A stretch of 7,923 nucleotides of DNA from Erwinia sp. (lineage in GTDB: Bacteria > Pseudomonadota > Gammaproteobacteria > Enterobacterales > Enterobacteriaceae): the NCBI GenBank assembly GCA_003512805.1, contig DOOK01000032.1, forward strand, positions 1 to 7,923, in the 5' to 3' direction. Position 1 is the stretch's first letter. Every line of letters begins with the position of its first letter. Position numbers and translations under genes: made by a program. The notes under the pieces are model-generated. The model did no database searches. It was not told where the DNA came from and worked only from the letters and a program-made list of their open reading frames with translations. Shown piece after piece: positions 1 through 6,318 of the stretch.

Positions 1-245
1 GAGGCACAGGGTTCTGTCAATACCTTGTCGACCCTGGCCGAACGCGGCCCGCCCGCCTTTAGCCAGGCAATCAACGCGTTGACCTCCTCTTCCTCACCAC
101 AGGCCAGTACTTCCACGCTGCCGTCGTCAAGATTGCGGGCATAGCCTTTTAACCCGCGCGCACGGGCCTCGTGCTGGGTAGTGTAGCGAAATCCCACGCC
201 CTGCACGCTGCCGTGTACCCACGATCTTTTACAGATTTCCGTCAT
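1..245 (-). CDS. acyP: acylphosphatase, 3' end cut off by the window edge
   Basis: This small cytoplasmic enzyme hydrolyses the carboxyl-phosphate bond of acylphosphates such as acetyl or carbamoyl phosphate. About 81 codons are visible; the family is usually near 92 aa, so only about 10 C-terminal residues are missing. The product begins [12 protein letters not shown] and carries the signature GSVQGVGFR at residues 12-20. Arg20 (phosphate binding) and Asn38 (water positioning, in [12 protein letters not shown]) are the expected catalytic pair. Cys5 and Cys49 sit at the positions that form a disulfide in the E. coli enzyme (known of the family). The start is supported by a strong AGGAGG just upstream on the minus strand (plus 251-256). 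The gene is divergent from rlmI. The stop codon lies outside the window, so integrity of the end cannot be judged. Confidence 0.95.
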   Translation of the reverse strand, partial: MTEICKRSWVHGSVQGVGFRYTTQHEARARGLKGYARNLDDGSVEVLACGEEEEVNALIAWLKAGGPRSARVDKVLTEPCA

Positions 246-317
246 ATTTCCTCCTGAAGAGACAGTTTGCTTTTTGCGGTCTGGCACCGGACAATGGCGC
301 CTGTTTTTCTGACTGTA

Positions 318-326
318 AGCATAGCA
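318..326 (-). promoter_or_regulatory. candidate extended -10 promoter for acyP
   Basis: The minus strand reads TGCTATGCT, an extended -10 (TGn plus TATGCT, 4/6 to consensus), about 70 bp upstream of the acyP start. The -35 region 17 bp further up is poor (ATCAAA), which is tolerated in extended -10 promoters. It overlaps the last bases before the rlmI start codon. This is pattern matching only. On the plus strand, a weak candidate for rlmI is TTGCTT (268-273) with GACAAT (290-295) at 16 bp spacing. Confidence 0.3.
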
Positions 327-329
327 AAT

Positions 330-1520
330 ATGACCGCTCGTTTGATTCTCGCTAAGGGACGTGAAAAGTCCTTACTTCGTCGCCATCCCTGGGTTTTCTC
401 CGGCGCTGTAGCCCGTTTGGAAGGCAAAGCCCAGCCGGGCGAAACCATTGACGTCTGTGACAGCCAGGGTAAATGGCTGGGCAGCGCTGCCTGGTCGCCC
501 GCTTCACAAATCCGTGCCCGTGTCTGGAGCTGGGAACAGGATGAAGCGATCGATATCGCTTTCTTTACCCGACGACTGCAGGCGGCACAACAGCTGCGCG
601 ACTGGCTGGCAGAGCGCGACGACCTCGACAGCTATCGTCTGATTGCCGGTGAGTCTGACGGCCTGCCTGGTATCACTATCGATCGCTTTGGCAATTTCCT
701 GGTACTGCAACTGCTTTCCGCCGGTGCCGAATACCAGCGCGCGGCTCTGATTACCGCGCTGCAACACTGCTATCCACACTGCGCTATCTACGATCGCTCT
801 GACGTTTCAGTCCGTAAAAAAGAAGGACTGGAGCTGGCACAGGGCGTGGTGCTGGGCGAGACGCCGCCTGAGCTGCTACCGATTACCGAGCACGGTATGA
901 AACTGCTGGTGGATATCCAGACCGGCCATAAAACCGGTTACTATCTCGATCAGCGCGACAGCAGGCTGGCTACACGCCGCTATGCAAAAGATCGTCGCGT
1001 GCTGAACTGCTTCTCTTATACCGGCGGCTTTGCCGTTTCGGCTCTGATGGGCGGCTGTCAGCAGGTTATCAGCGTGGATACGTCGCAGGCGGCTCTGGAT
1101 GTGGCTCGCCAGAACGTGGAACTGAACGGACTCGATCTTGCTAAAGCTGAATTCCTGCGCGACGACGTATTCAAACTGCTGCGTCGCTACCGTGAAAGCG
1201 GAGAAAAATTCGATCTGATCGTAATGGATCCGCCGAAATTTGTTGAGAACAAGAACCAGCTGGCCGGCGCCTGCCGTGGCTATAAAGATATCAACATGCT
1301 GGCGATGCAGCTGCTTAATCCTGGCGGTATGCTGATGACTTACTCCTGTTCCGGCCTGATGCCAACGGAGCTGTTTCAGAAAATTATTGCTGACGCCGCA
1401 CTCGATGCGCAGCGTGATGTACAATTTATTGAGCAGTTCAGGCAGGCAGCCGATCACCCGGTGATCGCTACCTATCCCGAAGGTCTTTATCTGAAAGGAT
1501 TTGCCTGCCGCGTGCTGTGA
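330..1520 (+). CDS. rlmI: 23S rRNA (cytosine-1962-C5)-methyltransferase RlmI
   Basis: RlmI transfers a methyl group from S-adenosylmethionine to C5 of cytosine 1962 in 23S rRNA, in the cytoplasm. The start at 330 gives 396 aa, the E. coli length, and begins [20 protein letters not shown] like the family; the in-frame ATGs at 267 and 294 would add unconserved residues. An N-terminal PUA-like RNA-binding domain (about 1-75) is followed by a Rossmann methyltransferase domain. SAM motif I is [11 protein letters not shown] near residues 223-233, the acidic loop is [14 protein letters not shown], and motif IV is DPPKF starting at Asp300. The catalytic cysteine is expected to be Cys340 in motif VI, TYSCSG. 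The Shine-Dalgarno (TAAG near 316-319) is weak. No terminator lies between it and hspQ, so read-through into hspQ is likely. Confidence 0.97.
   Translation: MTARLILAKGREKSLLRRHPWVFSGAVARLEGKAQPGETIDVCDSQGKWLGSAAWSPASQIRARVWSWEQDEAIDIAFFTRRLQAAQQLRDWLAERDDLDSYRLIAGESDGLPGITIDRFGNFLVLQLLSAGAEYQRAALITALQHCYPHCAIYDRSDVSVRKKEGLELAQGVVLGETPPELLPITEHGMKLLVDIQTGHKTGYYLDQRDSRLATRRYAKDRRVLNCFSYTGGFAVSALMGGCQQVISVDTSQAALDVARQNVELNGLDLAKAEFLRDDVFKLLRRYRESGEKFDLIVMDPPKFVENKNQLAGACRGYKDINMLAMQLLNPGGMLMTYSCSGLMPTELFQKIIADAALDAQRDVQFIEQFRQAADHPVIATYPEGLYLKGFACRVL
905..912 (+). other. Chi octamer
   Basis: GCTGGTGG inside rlmI, the sequence recognised by RecBCD in E. coli and its relatives. It is a natural part of the coding sequence. 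Confidence 0.6.
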
Positions 1521-1548
1521 CTTGAAAAAGCTGACTCTGCCCCCATAA
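1521..1548 (+). promoter_or_regulatory. sigma-32 (RpoH) heat-shock promoter of hspQ
   Basis: CTTGAAA at 1521-1527 and CCCCATAA at 1541-1548 are separated by 13 bp. This fits the sigma-32 consensus as I know it (CTTGAA, 13-15 bp, CCCCATnT). The -35 begins on the base directly after the rlmI stop codon, so the promoter fills the short gap to hspQ, whose E. coli orthologue is a known heat-shock gene. Transcription should start near 1554-1556, leaving a leader of roughly 28 nt. Confidence 0.87.
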
Positions 1549-1582
1549 AGAATGACAGGGTTATGTTTCTCGGGAGGTCACG

Positions 1583-1897
1583 ATGATTGCCAGCAAATTT
1601 GGACTTGGCCAGCAGGTACGACATAAGCTGCTGGGTTTTTTAGGGGTGGTGGTTGATGTGGATCCGGAATATTCGCTAGAGGATCCTAAAATGGATGATA
1701 TCGCCGACAGCTCGCTGCGTAATGCCCCCTGGTATCACGTAGTGATGGAAGATGATGACGGCGAAACGGTTCATACCTATCTGGCGGAAGCGCAGCTGGG
1801 CTGGGAAATACCGGGCGAGCATCCCGAACATCCTTCGATGGATGAGCTCGCCGCGTCCATTCGCGAACAGCTTCAGGCTCCACGCCTCAGAAACTGA
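1583..1897 (+). CDS. hspQ: heat shock protein HspQ (YccV-like, Lon specificity factor)
   Basis: HspQ is a small cytoplasmic heat-shock protein. Published work on relatives describes it as a Lon protease substrate-specificity enhancer, and as affecting denatured DnaA in E. coli (family knowledge). The product is 104 aa against 105 in E. coli. It begins [18 protein letters not shown], has the conserved core [12 protein letters not shown]...HTYLAEAQL around residues 50-73, and ends QLQAPRLRN, identical in my memory to the E. coli tail; the C-terminus is reported to matter for Lon recognition. The region between (about residues 30-48) is the most divergent. GGGAGG at 1572-1577 is a strong ribosome-binding site placed 5 bases before the ATG. 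Expression should be heat-induced from the promoter at 1521-1548, with possible extra read-through from rlmI. A terminator follows directly. Confidence 0.97.
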   Translation: MIASKFGLGQQVRHKLLGFLGVVVDVDPEYSLEDPKMDDIADSSLRNAPWYHVVMEDDDGETVHTYLAEAQLGWEIPGEHPEHPSMDELAASIREQLQAPRLRN

Positions 1898-1923
1898 AAA
1901 AGACCCCGCTTGCGGGGTTTTTT
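1898..1923. terminator. two-way intrinsic terminator between hspQ and yccU
   Basis: The stem CCCCG/CGGGG (1904-1908 and 1913-1917) closes a CTTG tetraloop, a loop type known to be unusually stable. Seven bases of the pattern TTTTTTA follow on the plus strand, and AAAAAGA precedes the stem, giving a T tract (TCTTTTT) on the minus strand. It can therefore stop both hspQ and the converging yccU transcripts. It starts just after the hspQ stop and ends just before the yccU stop. Confidence 0.92.
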
Positions 1924-1924
1924 A

Positions 1925-2338
1925 TTACCTGCTCAATCCCAGGCGCGGAATTTCTATCATCGGACAACGATCCATCACCACGTTCAGGCCAGCGTCCGCA
2001 GCCAGTACTGCCGCCTGCTCATTGATGACGCCCAGCTGCAGCCACAGTGATTTCGCCCCGATCGCGATCGCCTCCTGCGCTACGCCCCAGGCCGCTTCCG
2101 AATTTCGGAACACATCGACCATATCTACAGGTTCGGGAATGTCTTCCAGTTTTGCATAGACCTGTTGCCCAAGCAGCGTTTGTCCAGCCAGTTTAGGGCT
2201 GACCGGCGTGACCTGATAGCCTTGCCCAAGCAGATAAGCCATCACGTAATGACTGGCCCTGCCCGGCTTCTCGCTGGCGCCTACCAGGGCTATATGGCGG
2301 GTTGTTGTCAAAACTTCAGCAATAGCGTTGTCGTCCAT
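1925..2338 (-). CDS. yccU: CoA-binding domain protein YccU
   Basis: This is a small cytoplasmic Rossmann-fold protein of the CoA_binding_2 type, related to the N-terminal CoA-binding domain of succinyl-CoA synthetase alpha chains. Its physiological role is not established, and CoA binding is inferred from the family. The length is 137 aa, equal to E. coli. Visible landmarks are the first beta strand and glycine turn [12 protein letters not shown] (16-27), VTPVSPK (43-49), [10 protein letters not shown] (72-81), [13 protein letters not shown] (98-110) and [14 protein letters not shown] (121-134). GGAG on the minus strand (plus 2344-2347) lies 5 bases upstream of the ATG. The gene converges with hspQ and diverges from yccT, so it is probably monocistronic. 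Confidence 0.95.
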   Translation of the reverse strand: MDDNAIAEVLTTTRHIALVGASEKPGRASHYVMAYLLGQGYQVTPVSPKLAGQTLLGQQVYAKLEDIPEPVDMVDVFRNSEAAWGVAQEAIAIGAKSLWLQLGVINEQAAVLAADAGLNVVMDRCPMIEIPRLGLSR

Positions 2339-2391
2339 AGTGGCTCCGGTGAATATCTCGGTTTACAAGACGGGTGTATTTTGCGCTTATA

Positions 2392-2419
2392 ATTTTAGCC
2401 GCAAAAGATTTAGCATGAA
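2392..2419 (-). promoter_or_regulatory. candidate sigma-70 promoter of yccU
   Basis: On the minus strand TTCATG (2419-2414) and TAAAAT (2397-2392, 5/6) are spaced by 16 bp, which would start transcription near 2385 with a leader of about 46 nt. The -35 is weak. The region is AT-rich and contains TATAAT on the plus strand (2388-2393) as well, so other choices are possible. Confidence 0.25.
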
Positions 2420-2443
2420 TAGATATGTAAAAATGTTAATATG

Positions 2444-2471
2444 CTGTCATACTGAAAGACTTTGATACAAT
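2444..2471 (+). promoter_or_regulatory. candidate sigma-70 extended -10 promoter of yccT
   Basis: CTGTCA (2444-2449, 4/6) is followed after 16 bp by TACAAT (2466-2471, 5/6), which is preceded by TGA, making an extended -10. An AT-rich stretch at 2408-2442 could act as an UP element. The predicted start falls at 2477-2479, inside a run of seven T (2477-2483). The leader would be about 30 nt with the Shine-Dalgarno TGGAGA at 2498-2503. Confidence 0.45.
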
Positions 2472-2507
2472 CGCTCTTTTTTTACATTTCGGGCATCTGG
2501 AGAAATA

Positions 2508-3140
2508 ATGAAGCTGGGTCTGCTCCTGACAGGATTGATGGCAATGTGGGTGGCGGATGCGGCCCAGGCAACCACCTTAAAACTCGCGCCCGATGTCGAT
2601 TTGCTGGTGCTCGACGGCCATAAAATTTCCGGTTCGTTGTTAAAAGGCGCCGATGGGCTTGAACTGGAACAAGGCCAGCATCAACTGCTGTTCCGCGTGG
2701 AAAAGAATTTGGAAACAAGTCCTGCTTCGTCCTGGCAATCGCCGCCGCTTATCGTGACTTTTACTACCAGCGCTAAATCCATTGCCATCGCGTTGCCCCC
2801 TATTCACACCTCTGTACAGGCGCGTGCGTTTGCCCGTCGGCCTGATTTTCAGCTGCATGACGAACACGGCAATGTCGTTCAGAGTCAGCGAGACAGGTTA
2901 ACCGGTACCGCTGGCGAAAATTATGAACGCGAAATGGCCGTCTATAATATGCAGGGACATTCCGCTTCGGTACCTCGCTTTGCACAACCCCATCCTGTCG
3001 GCAGTTCGTCCGGTAACAGGCTCACTTTTGCCAGCAGTAACTATCCGGCTGGCCGGGTATTACAGCTCTGGTATCAGCAGGTTGATGCTGCTACCCGCCA
3101 GCGTTTTGTCCTGCTGATGAAAGCCTGGCGCACCGGATAA
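2508..3140 (+). CDS. csgI: secreted YccT/CsgI family protein (DUF2057)
   Basis: The family member in E. coli and Salmonella (YccT, renamed CsgI) is a periplasmic protein reported to inhibit curli secretion or assembly. The product here is 210 aa against about 220 in E. coli. Residues 1-21 look like a Sec signal peptide: a Lys at position 3, a hydrophobic core and an AQA cleavage site, with the mature protein starting TTLKLAPDV. The conserved N-terminal block follows: [17 protein letters not shown] and [13 protein letters not shown] (to about residue 66). The middle (about 70-185) is divergent, and the C-terminus [21 protein letters not shown] resembles the family end. TGGAGA (2498-2503) precedes the ATG. 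Whether this genome has curli genes cannot be seen; if it does not, the protein must do something else. The family call is firm and the function is transferred. Confidence 0.9.
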   Translation: MKLGLLLTGLMAMWVADAAQATTLKLAPDVDLLVLDGHKISGSLLKGADGLELEQGQHQLLFRVEKNLETSPASSWQSPPLIVTFTTSAKSIAIALPPIHTSVQARAFARRPDFQLHDEHGNVVQSQRDRLTGTAGENYEREMAVYNMQGHSASVPRFAQPHPVGSSSGNRLTFASSNYPAGRVLQLWYQQVDAATRQRFVLLMKAWRTG

Positions 3141-3149
3141 GTTACCCTA

Positions 3150-3179
3150 CTGGCATCACGGCATGGGAAGCCGTATAGT
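3150..3179 (+). promoter_or_regulatory. candidate mgsA promoter containing an inverted repeat
   Basis: CTGGCA (3150-3155, 4/6) and TATAGT (3174-3179, 5/6) are separated by 18 bp in the 67-bp yccT-mgsA gap. This predicts a start near 3186 and a leader of about 22 nt. The spacer contains ACGGC (3158-3162) and GCCGT (3170-3174), a 5-bp inverted repeat with a 7-bp centre. The same repeat followed by a T-rich stretch could instead be a weak yccT terminator; the stem is short, so neither reading is strong. Confidence 0.33.
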
Positions 3180-3207
3180 TTGCTTTTCAACGAAACAGGA
3201 TATCGCC

Positions 3208-3666
3208 ATGGAGCAAACTACCCGTACCCTTGGGGAAAAAAAGCATATTGCGCTGGTTGCGCACGACCACTGTAAAGCCTCGATGATGGCGTGGGTCGAC
3301 AGCCATAAAGCACTGTTGCAGCACCATACGCTCTACGCAACCGGCACCACCGGCAATCTCATCCAACGCGCTACTGACCTGCCGGTGACGGCAATGCTGA
3401 GTGGCCCGATGGGCGGCGATCAGCAGGTTGGCGCGCTGATTTCGGAAGGCAAAATCGATGTGCTGATTTTTTTCTGGGACCCGCTGAATGCGGTTCCTCA
3501 CGATCCCGACGTCAAGGCGCTGCTCCGTCTGGCCACGGTCTGGAATATTCCTGTGGCCACCAACCGTACCACCGCAGACTTTATTATCCATTCGCCGCTG
3601 TTTTCGCAGCCGCTTGATATTTCTATTCCCGATTACCAACGCTATTTGCAGGCGCGCCTGCAGTAG
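3208..3666 (+). CDS. mgsA: methylglyoxal synthase
   Basis: MgsA converts dihydroxyacetone phosphate to methylglyoxal and phosphate. It opens a bypass of lower glycolysis that relieves sugar-phosphate stress at the cost of a toxic product, in the cytoplasm. The start at 3208 gives 152 aa, identical in length to E. coli; ACAGGA (3195-3200) is a suitable ribosome-binding site, and the in-frame ATG at 3163 would add an unconserved extension. Key residues fall at the E. coli numbers: His19, Asp20 and Lys23 in VAHDHCK, the phosphate loop TGTTG at 45-49, the catalytic Asp71 in [10 protein letters not shown], and His98 and Asp101 in [14 protein letters not shown]. The block from about residue 64 to 114 appears nearly invariant with E. 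coli. E. coli MgsA is allosterically inhibited by phosphate; that the same applies here is inferred. Confidence 0.97.
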   Translation: MEQTTRTLGEKKHIALVAHDHCKASMMAWVDSHKALLQHHTLYATGTTGNLIQRATDLPVTAMLSGPMGGDQQVGALISEGKIDVLIFFWDPLNAVPHDPDVKALLRLATVWNIPVATNRTTADFIIHSPLFSQPLDISIPDYQRYLQARLQ

Positions 3667-3670
3667 GCGC
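3654..3670. other. hairpin across the mgsA stop codon
   Basis: GCGCCT (3654-3659) and AGGCGC (3665-3670) form a perfect 6-bp GC-rich stem with the 5-base loop GCAGT. The stop codon TAG (3664-3666) lies at the loop and stem edge. No T tract follows on either strand, so this is not a standard intrinsic terminator. It might slow polymerase or protect the 3' end, but chance is possible in GC-rich sequence. Confidence 0.35.
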
Positions 3671-3685
3671 ACCGGGCGGGCCGCG

Positions 3686-5740
3686 CTAAGGCTTACGTAA
3701 CAGCGGCACGCCCATTCGCGTAAACTCTGCCACAAAACCTGACGGTGCATCTTTGTCAAACAGCAGCCAAACCTGTTTTTTTGCCCGCGTGATGGCGACA
3801 TAGGCCAGGCGTCGCTCTTCAGCGTCGGGGAACGTTTCCGGCTGCGGCAACAGCACCTGCTCAATCACTGACTCTCTGGCGACGGCAGGAAACCCATCCT
3901 CGCCGCTTTTTAATCCCAGCAGCAGGACGTAATCCGCTTCCTGCCCCTTACTGGCATGTATCGTTGAGAAGGAAATATCCAGCCCTGGCCAGCGCGTTTT
4001 CGCCTTAGCCAGTAGCGCAGGTTGCTGATAATGGTAGCGTGCCAGAAGCAGTATTTTTTCTTCCGGTGTGGCATAGCCACTGAGCTTATCCAGCAACGCT
4101 TCCAACTGTGATTCAGGCAGCAACGAGAGGGATTTTTTGTTCCCTTTGCTCAGGCTGGTCAGCGGCTTTTTCAGCTGGCACGGATTACGCTGGATAAAGT
4201 CACTGGCGATTTCACCAATACGAGTGTTGAACCGCCAGGTTGTGTCCAGTACGCAGCGGTCGCCTTCGCCAAAATAGTGATGGAAAGCGGTAGTCAGCGC
4301 CATTTCTGCGCCGCAAAAGCGATAAATAGCCTGCCAGTCATCGCCTACGGCAAACAGCGAAGTCTGGCTATTTTGCCTGCGCAACGCCGCCAGTAGCGCG
4401 GCTCGCTGCGGCGAAATATCCTGGAATTCATCGACCAGAATATGTTTCCACGGGCTGATAAAGCGGCCTTTTTCCAGCACGGCGATGGCCTGATGAATCA
4501 GGCCGGAAAAATCTAACGCACCTTCTTCTTTCAGCACGCTTTTCCAGGCTTTAAGCAGCGGCGCCATCAGTTTGATGCGCTTGCTGAACAGGTCACGAAC
4601 CTCCTCCGGTGCGGATTCGATCATCGCGGCCTGTGCACCCCCGTGCATCCGCATCAGTGCCAGCCAGCGATCCAGACGCTCGCCGACTTTTTTAGCCAGC
4701 TTTTCATCCTGCCAGTAAGCGCCTTCGTCGAGTTCCCAACCCAAATCTTCCCGGAGCCACTGCCGCCAGCCGCTGGCCTGTGCTTTTTTCTCACTGCACT
4801 GCTGCTGCCAGGTGTCGATCAGTAGCCTTAGCCTCAGCTCGCTGTCGGTTTCCAGCCTGCTAATGACGGGGGACTTGCTGCTGCCCTGCTGGATAATGTG
4901 CAACGCCAACGAATGAAAAGTGCGGGCTTCAATGTCACTGGTGTTAAGCCGTGTTTTGAGCCGGTGGTTCATCTCTTCTGCTGCCCGACGTCCAAACGAC
5001 AACAGCAGAATTTGCTCAGCGACAGCCGCTTTACGGACCAGCAGCCAGCCGGCACGCGCCACCAGCACCGAGGTTTTACCGCTCCCCGCTCCTGCCAGCA
5101 CCAGTACCGCTTCCTCGCCGTTGACGACTGCACCTGCCTGAGAAGCCGTCAGCGGTGAATTTTCGACGCCTGCGAAAAAATCGGCATACTGCAACAGCAT
5201 TTTTTCCGTCCAGCGCCGGTTGCGCTGCTGACGCTGCTCTTCGCTGTTTTCCAGCCAGCGTTGACAGAAAAGCCAGGCCTCGCGGCAGGACTCAAACTCT
5301 TCAAGCCGGGTGATAGGTAACGGCTGCGAAGAGAAAGCCTCCCGGATCGCTTCGCCCCAGTTCGCCACTTCCTGACGCTTCAGCCAGCGATCCTGCTGTT
5401 CAAACTGGCTTAGCCTGGCAACCTGCTGCTGTAACACCTCTGCGGCCACCAGGCTCATCTGCTGACTCCACGTCTGCCATGCCTGGTTGAGGTAGTGATA
5501 AAAACGCTGCGTTTCCTGCCATTCTGTCCCGTGCAGACGAACCACTTTATTATCGGGCAGTGAAAACTCCAGCTCCCCCCAAACCAGCCCGCGCTTGCAG
5601 CGGATCGCCAGCAGCTGGTTAAAAGGAATAAGGTATTCATGCTTCTGACCACTGACTTCGACGCCGGCAGAGAGCAGACGCACCCGATTATAGGGATGCT
5701 GCGCCAGATGCTTACCCAGCGATGTTGCTTTCAGTTCCAT
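3686..5740 (-). CDS. helD: DNA helicase IV (UvrD/Rep superfamily 1A)
   Basis: HelD is an ATP-driven 3'-to-5' DNA helicase of superfamily 1, implicated in recombination and repair. The length is 684 aa, equal to E. coli HelD, and both ends match (MELKATSLGK; PLLRKP). An N-terminal helicase IV-specific region (about 1-190) precedes the helicase core. Motifs in order are the Q-motif area SPLTASQAGAVVNG (195-208, Gln201), Walker A AGAGSGKTS (216-224), Ia LSFGRRAAEEM (247-257), TFHSLALHII (274-283), Walker B DEFQD (437-441), III GDDWQAIYRF (466-475), IV TWRF (501-504), V STIHASKGQEAD (592-603) and VI YVAITRAKKQVW (647-658). All catalytic residues are present. GAGAG on the minus strand about 7 bases upstream of the ATG is a modest ribosome-binding site. 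It is divergent from yccF and convergent with mgsA, so it is probably transcribed alone. Confidence 0.97.
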   Translation of the reverse strand: MELKATSLGKHLAQHPYNRVRLLSAGVEVSGQKHEYLIPFNQLLAIRCKRGLVWGELEFSLPDNKVVRLHGTEWQETQRFYHYLNQAWQTWSQQMSLVAAEVLQQQVARLSQFEQQDRWLKRQEVANWGEAIREAFSSQPLPITRLEEFESCREAWLFCQRWLENSEEQRQQRNRRWTEKMLLQYADFFAGVENSPLTASQAGAVVNGEEAVLVLAGAGSGKTSVLVARAGWLLVRKAAVAEQILLLSFGRRAAEEMNHRLKTRLNTSDIEARTFHSLALHIIQQGSSKSPVISRLETDSELRLRLLIDTWQQQCSEKKAQASGWRQWLREDLGWELDEGAYWQDEKLAKKVGERLDRWLALMRMHGGAQAAMIESAPEEVRDLFSKRIKLMAPLLKAWKSVLKEEGALDFSGLIHQAIAVLEKGRFISPWKHILVDEFQDISPQRAALLAALRRQNSQTSLFAVGDDWQAIYRFCGAEMALTTAFHHYFGEGDRCVLDTTWRFNTRIGEIASDFIQRNPCQLKKPLTSLSKGNKKSLSLLPESQLEALLDKLSGYATPEEKILLLARYHYQQPALLAKAKTRWPGLDISFSTIHASKGQEADYVLLLGLKSGEDGFPAVARESVIEQVLLPQPETFPDAEERRLAYVAITRAKKQVWLLFDKDAPSGFVAEFTRMGVPLLRKP
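5059..5066 (-). other. Chi octamer
   Basis: GCTGGTGG on the minus strand inside helD, in the helD coding direction, within the codons just after Walker A. Confidence 0.6.
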
Positions 5741-5815
5741 TTATACTCTCGGGCTGCGTTAGTCTCCCCGACAGTTTACCCGCCAGGGATGTACCGCTCC
5801 AGCGTTAAAACACGG

Positions 5816-5821
5816 TATAAT
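5816..5821 (+). promoter_or_regulatory. -10 element of a candidate yccF-yccS promoter
   Basis: A perfect TATAAT lies 48 bp upstream of the yccF start in the 129-bp helD-yccF divergent gap. No good -35 is found at 16-18 bp (ACCGCT at 5793-5798 for 17 bp), so it may be weak or activator-dependent. A start near 5828 would give a leader of about 42 nt that is very T-rich. The rest of the gap shows no clear element for helD. Confidence 0.35.
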
Positions 5822-5869
5822 CAACGCATTGAATTTTCTTTTTTTCACACAGTACAAGGGCACTCTCTG

Positions 5870-6316
5870 ATGCGTACCGTTTTAAATATTTTAAATTTCT
5901 TTCTTGGTGGGTTTGTCACAACTTTTGGCTGGCTTATCGCGACGCTGCTCAGCATCATTTTCATTATTACACTGCCGTTAACCCGCTCCTGCTGGGAAAT
6001 TACCAAACTTTCACTGCTGCCTTTTGGCAACGAAGCGGTGCATGTGGATGAGCTTCATCCCGGCAAAAAAAATGCTCTGCTGAATTCGGGCGGCACCCTA
6101 CTGAATCTCGTTTGGCTTATTTTTTGCGGCTGGTGGCTTTGCCTTACCCACATTCTGGTCGGGATTGCGCAGTGTATTACACTTATCGGCATCCCAACGG
6201 GCATTGCTCACTTTAAAATCGCCGCTATTGCGCTCTGGCCTGTCGGACGTCGCGTAGTCAGCGTGGAAGTCGCCAAAGCGGCCCGTGAAGCTAACGCTCG
6301 TAGCCGGTATAATTAA
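5870..6316 (+). CDS. yccF: inner membrane protein YccF
   Basis: YccF is a conserved inner membrane protein of unknown function. The start at 5870 gives 148 aa, the E. coli length, and begins MRTVLNILNFFLGGF like the family; AAGGG (5856-5860) lies 9 bases upstream. An in-frame reading starts as far back as 5639 but overlaps helD and is not conserved. Hydrophobic segments cover about 10-37 and 76-124. The protein looks like an internal duplication: residues 35-53 (LPLTRSCWEITKLSLLPFG) and 108-126 (IPTGIAHFKIAAIALWPVG) align without gaps and share the ending of a proline, one residue and glycine, consistent with the paired YccF domain described for this family. The stop codon is 2 bp before the yccS start, so the two genes are almost certainly one operon. 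Confidence 0.95.
   Translation: MRTVLNILNFFLGGFVTTFGWLIATLLSIIFIITLPLTRSCWEITKLSLLPFGNEAVHVDELHPGKKNALLNSGGTLLNLVWLIFCGWWLCLTHILVGIAQCITLIGIPTGIAHFKIAAIALWPVGRRVVSVEVAKAAREANARSRYN
6129..6136 (+). other. Chi octamer
   Basis: GCTGGTGG inside yccF, encoding part of GWW. All three Chi octamers in this window lie on the coding strand of their gene, but three is too few to read anything into that. Confidence 0.6.
6308..6313 (+). promoter_or_regulatory. TATAAT just upstream of the yccS start (possible internal promoter)
   Basis: A perfect -10 hexamer overlaps the last codons of yccF, with GTGAAG (6285-6290, 3/6) 17 bp upstream. A start 6 bp downstream would be the A of the yccS ATG (6319), giving a leaderless transcript. 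The yccS start has no good Shine-Dalgarno. TATAAT also occurs by chance, and the codons (Arg-Tyr-Asn end of YccF) can explain it. Confidence 0.2.
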
Positions 6317-6318
6317 CT

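Noticed and set aside
267..329. In-frame upstream ATGs (267, 294) for rlmI
   Set aside because: The extension does not resemble the family N-terminus; starting at 330 restores the exact 396-aa family length and the [10 protein letters not shown] start.
876..1457. 193-codon open frame on the minus strand
   Set aside because: It lies wholly antisense to the conserved rlmI coding sequence, shows no recognisable domain and is best explained as a shadow of rlmI.
2388..2393. Perfect TATAAT on the plus strand as the main yccT promoter
   Set aside because: The only good -35 (TTTACA, 2362-2367) is 20 bp away, too far for a standard promoter, and the site is about 115 bp upstream of the start. The extended -10 at 2463-2471 fits better.
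2477..2483. T run as a terminator
   Set aside because: No GC-rich stem precedes it, and it lies upstream of yccT in the divergent region where no transcript needs ending.
3163..3207. In-frame upstream ATG for mgsA
   Set aside because: It would fall before the predicted transcription start and add 15 unconserved residues; 3208 has a ribosome-binding site and gives the 152-aa family length.
3187..3864. 225-codon open frame on the minus strand spanning the mgsA-helD junction
   Set aside because: It is antisense to mgsA and in another frame of the helD 3' end. Its translation is rich in Arg, Cys and Gln without motifs, while both overlapped genes are highly conserved.
5639..5869. 77-codon in-frame extension upstream of yccF
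   Set aside because: It overlaps the helD start on the opposite strand and the divergent promoter region; YccF homology begins exactly at 5870.
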